Positions 62,747-64,000 of a stretch of DNA of 64,000 bases are shown piece by piece. Within the stretch, counting starts at the first letter, position 1, and each line of letters begins with the position of its first letter. Source of the stretch: Falsiroseomonas stagni DSM 19981 (GTDB taxonomy: Bacteria; Pseudomonadota; Alphaproteobacteria; Acetobacterales; Acetobacteraceae); NCBI RefSeq assembly GCF_900114315.1, contig NZ_FOSQ01000004.1, positions 317,197-381,196 on the forward strand, in the 5' to 3' direction. The notes under the pieces are model-generated. The model was given only the letters and a program-made list of their open reading frames with translations, had not been told where the DNA came from and searched no databases. Position numbers and translations under genes: made by a program.

Positions 62747-63646
62747 ATGATGCCACCGGGCTTGCGCTGCTTCCTGGCTGTGGCCCAGGCGGGATCGATG
62801 CGCGAGGCCGCGCTGCGGCTGCGCCTGGCGCAATCCGCGATCAGCCGCCGCATCCAGCAGCTGGAGGAGGAACTGGGCGTCCAGCTGCTGGAACGCGGCG
62901 CGCGTGGCGTGGCGCTGACCCCGGCTGGCGAGATCCTGCTGCATCATGGGCGGGAGGCGACGCAGCTGACGGAGCGGCTGCGCGCGGACCTCGATGCGCT
63001 GCGCGGAGTCCGGCGCGGGCATGTGGTGGTGCGGCTGGTGGAGAGTTTCGCGGCATCCGGCCTTTCGGCGGCGCTGGCATCCTTCCGCGCGGCCTATCCG
63101 GCGGTGACGCTGGACATCGCGGTGGTGGGGTCGGAGGCGATCCTGGCGTCGCTGCGCGACCGCACCTGCCACCTCGGCATCGCGTTCAATCCCTCCGCCG
63201 ATCCGGAGGTCGAGGTGCTGGCTTCCGCCGCGGAGCCGCTGGCGGTGATGGTGGCGCCGAACCATGCGCTGGCGGGGGCGGAGAAGCTGACGCTGGCGGA
63301 GCTGGCGGGCCTGCCGCTGGTGGCGCCGTCCTACCTCGGTTCGTCGCGGGCGCTGTTCGACACGGCGTGCCGCGCGGCGCGGGCGGCGATCCGGCCTGTG
63401 CTGGAGACCAATTCGCCGCATGTGGCGGCGGCCTTCGTGGCGGATGGCAAGGGCGTGGCGGTGATGGTGCCGCGGGTGCTGGCGCTGCATGCGGCGCTGG
63501 GGCGGGTAAAGGCGATTCCGCTGGTGGACCCGCTGCTGAATGGCGGGCGGATCGCGCTGCTGGCGCGGCGGGGCCGGCGCCTGCCCGCGGCGGCGGAGGC
63601 GATGAGCGCATCGCTGGCGCGCGTGCTTGAACAGCAGGCTGGATAA
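62747..63646 (+). CDS. LysR family transcriptional regulator
   Basis: About 299 residues from ATG 62747 (GGGAG 9 bp upstream); an upstream in-frame extension to 62657 looks non-conserved. N-terminal winged HTH (LRCFLAVAQAGSMREAALRLRLAQSAISRRIQQLE shape, split here as residues about 3-60) and a C-terminal LysR substrate-binding domain. It is divergent from the cupin-Bug-M24-CaiB-aminotransferase operon and is its likely regulator. Confidence 0.92.
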   Translation: MMPPGLRCFLAVAQAGSMREAALRLRLAQSAISRRIQQLEEELGVQLLERGARGVALTPAGEILLHHGREATQLTERLRADLDALRGVRRGHVVVRLVESFAASGLSAALASFRAAYPAVTLDIAVVGSEAILASLRDRTCHLGIAFNPSADPEVEVLASAAEPLAVMVAPNHALAGAEKLTLAELAGLPLVAPSYLGSSRALFDTACRAARAAIRPVLETNSPHVAAAFVADGKGVAVMVPRVLALHAALGRVKAIPLVDPLLNGGRIALLARRGRRLPAAAEAMSASLARVLEQQAG

Positions 63647-63729
63647 CTGACGATGGTTCAGGGGGCTCTGCCCCATACGCGCTAAAATAGGTCTTGCCCC
63701 GACGCGGTTGGATCTGATTCTGGGGGCGG

Positions 63730-64000
63730 ATGTCCGATCCGACCCCTGCCCTGCACGATCAGTTTCCGGAGTTGCTGGCGCGTCTCCCGCCGGGTCTCGA
63801 CCTCGACGCGCTGGCGCTGGAGACGAAGGCGATCCAGCGGCGGCGCGAGGTGGTGGATGGCGCCGGCTTGCTGCGGATCGCGCTCGCCCGCGGCCCGGGC
63901 GGGCTGTCGTTGCGGCAGACGGCGGCGTGGGCGGCGCTGCGGGGGATCGCCGAGCTCAGCAATCCCGGCGTCAAGTACCGGCTGAACCAGGCGGCGGGCT
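63730..64000 (+). mobile_element. IS4-family transposase, N-terminal part (cut by window edge)
   Basis: ATG 63730 starts LHDQFPELLARLPPGLDLD, then ALETKAIQRRREVVDGAGLL and RGPGGLSLRQTAAWAALRG, the usual N-terminus of IS4-type DDE transposases. About 90 residues are in the window; the catalytic core lies beyond the edge. A G-rich/C-rich hairpin (GGGGC-TCT-GCCCC, 63662-63674) lies upstream but no terminal inverted repeat can be confirmed without the other end. Confidence 0.75.

Overview
The window is a high-GC, densely coded alphaproteobacterial chromosome segment. The best match is Acetobacteraceae, Roseomonas-like. The evidence is the conserved order ispDF | dusB-ntrB-ntrC-ntrY-ntrX-dat-HAD-hfq-hflX, the alphaproteobacterial cell-wall/replication string mltB-like-rlpA-dacF-tmk-holB-metG-tatD-MBL, and the many solute-receptor (TAXI, Bug, Liv) and CoA-transferase genes typical of that family. 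No rRNA, tRNA or CRISPR array was seen.

Layout. 1-9412 (+): end of an amidohydrolase gene, then murein enzymes (lytic transglycosylase, RlpA, D,D-carboxypeptidase) and housekeeping genes tmk, holB, metG, tatD and an MBL hydrolase. 9413-12684: a TAXI receptor, mazG and an unknown membrane protein. 12862-16698 (-): a 1278-residue RTX protein with an exact 237-bp super-repeat. 16788-30242 (-): pirin, greB, an inositol-phosphatase-like gene, hflX, hfq, HAD, D-amino-acid aminotransferase, NtrX/NtrY, NtrC/NtrB and dusB, a nitrogen-control and post-transcriptional regulation block. 30384-33917 (+): ispDF and a chemoreceptor. 33919-35085 (-): a thiolase-like protein.

Accessory islands. 35200-37097 (+) holds a small AT-richer gene whose C-terminus resembles a polymorphic-toxin domain, followed by two tandem 198-residue paralogues that each carry the same domain twice. 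This looks like an orphan toxin with two immunity proteins. 39085-39865 (+) holds a BPSL0067-type papain-like amidase overlapping a secreted STY0301-like protein, a probable effector/immunity pair. A second RTX protein lies at 46205-49144. No type I or type VI secretion genes are in the window.

Metabolic clusters. Enoyl-CoA hydratase plus DoeB-like deacylase (37109-38931, -); DUF2254 membrane protein (39958-41226, +); cysE-cysK-peroxiredoxin (41505-43832, -); VOC-DUF2891-DJ-1 (44033-46165, +); a complete Liv-type ABC importer operon with a translationally coupled GAF protein (49297-54291, -); a PhnZ-like HD oxygenase (54392-54952, +); and a catabolic operon cupin-Bug-M24 peptidase-CaiB-aminotransferase (57646-62630, -) facing a LysR regulator (62747-63646, +). 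The right edge cuts an IS4-type transposase.

Several non-coding signals are not explained by the genes: a perfect pair of inverted DnaA boxes (12747-12777), four TTTAG units at exact 9-bp spacing upstream of ntrY (26306-26337), an intrinsic terminator on the minus strand with no gene in front of it (31705-31737), and a possible one-base frameshift at the 5' end of hflX.
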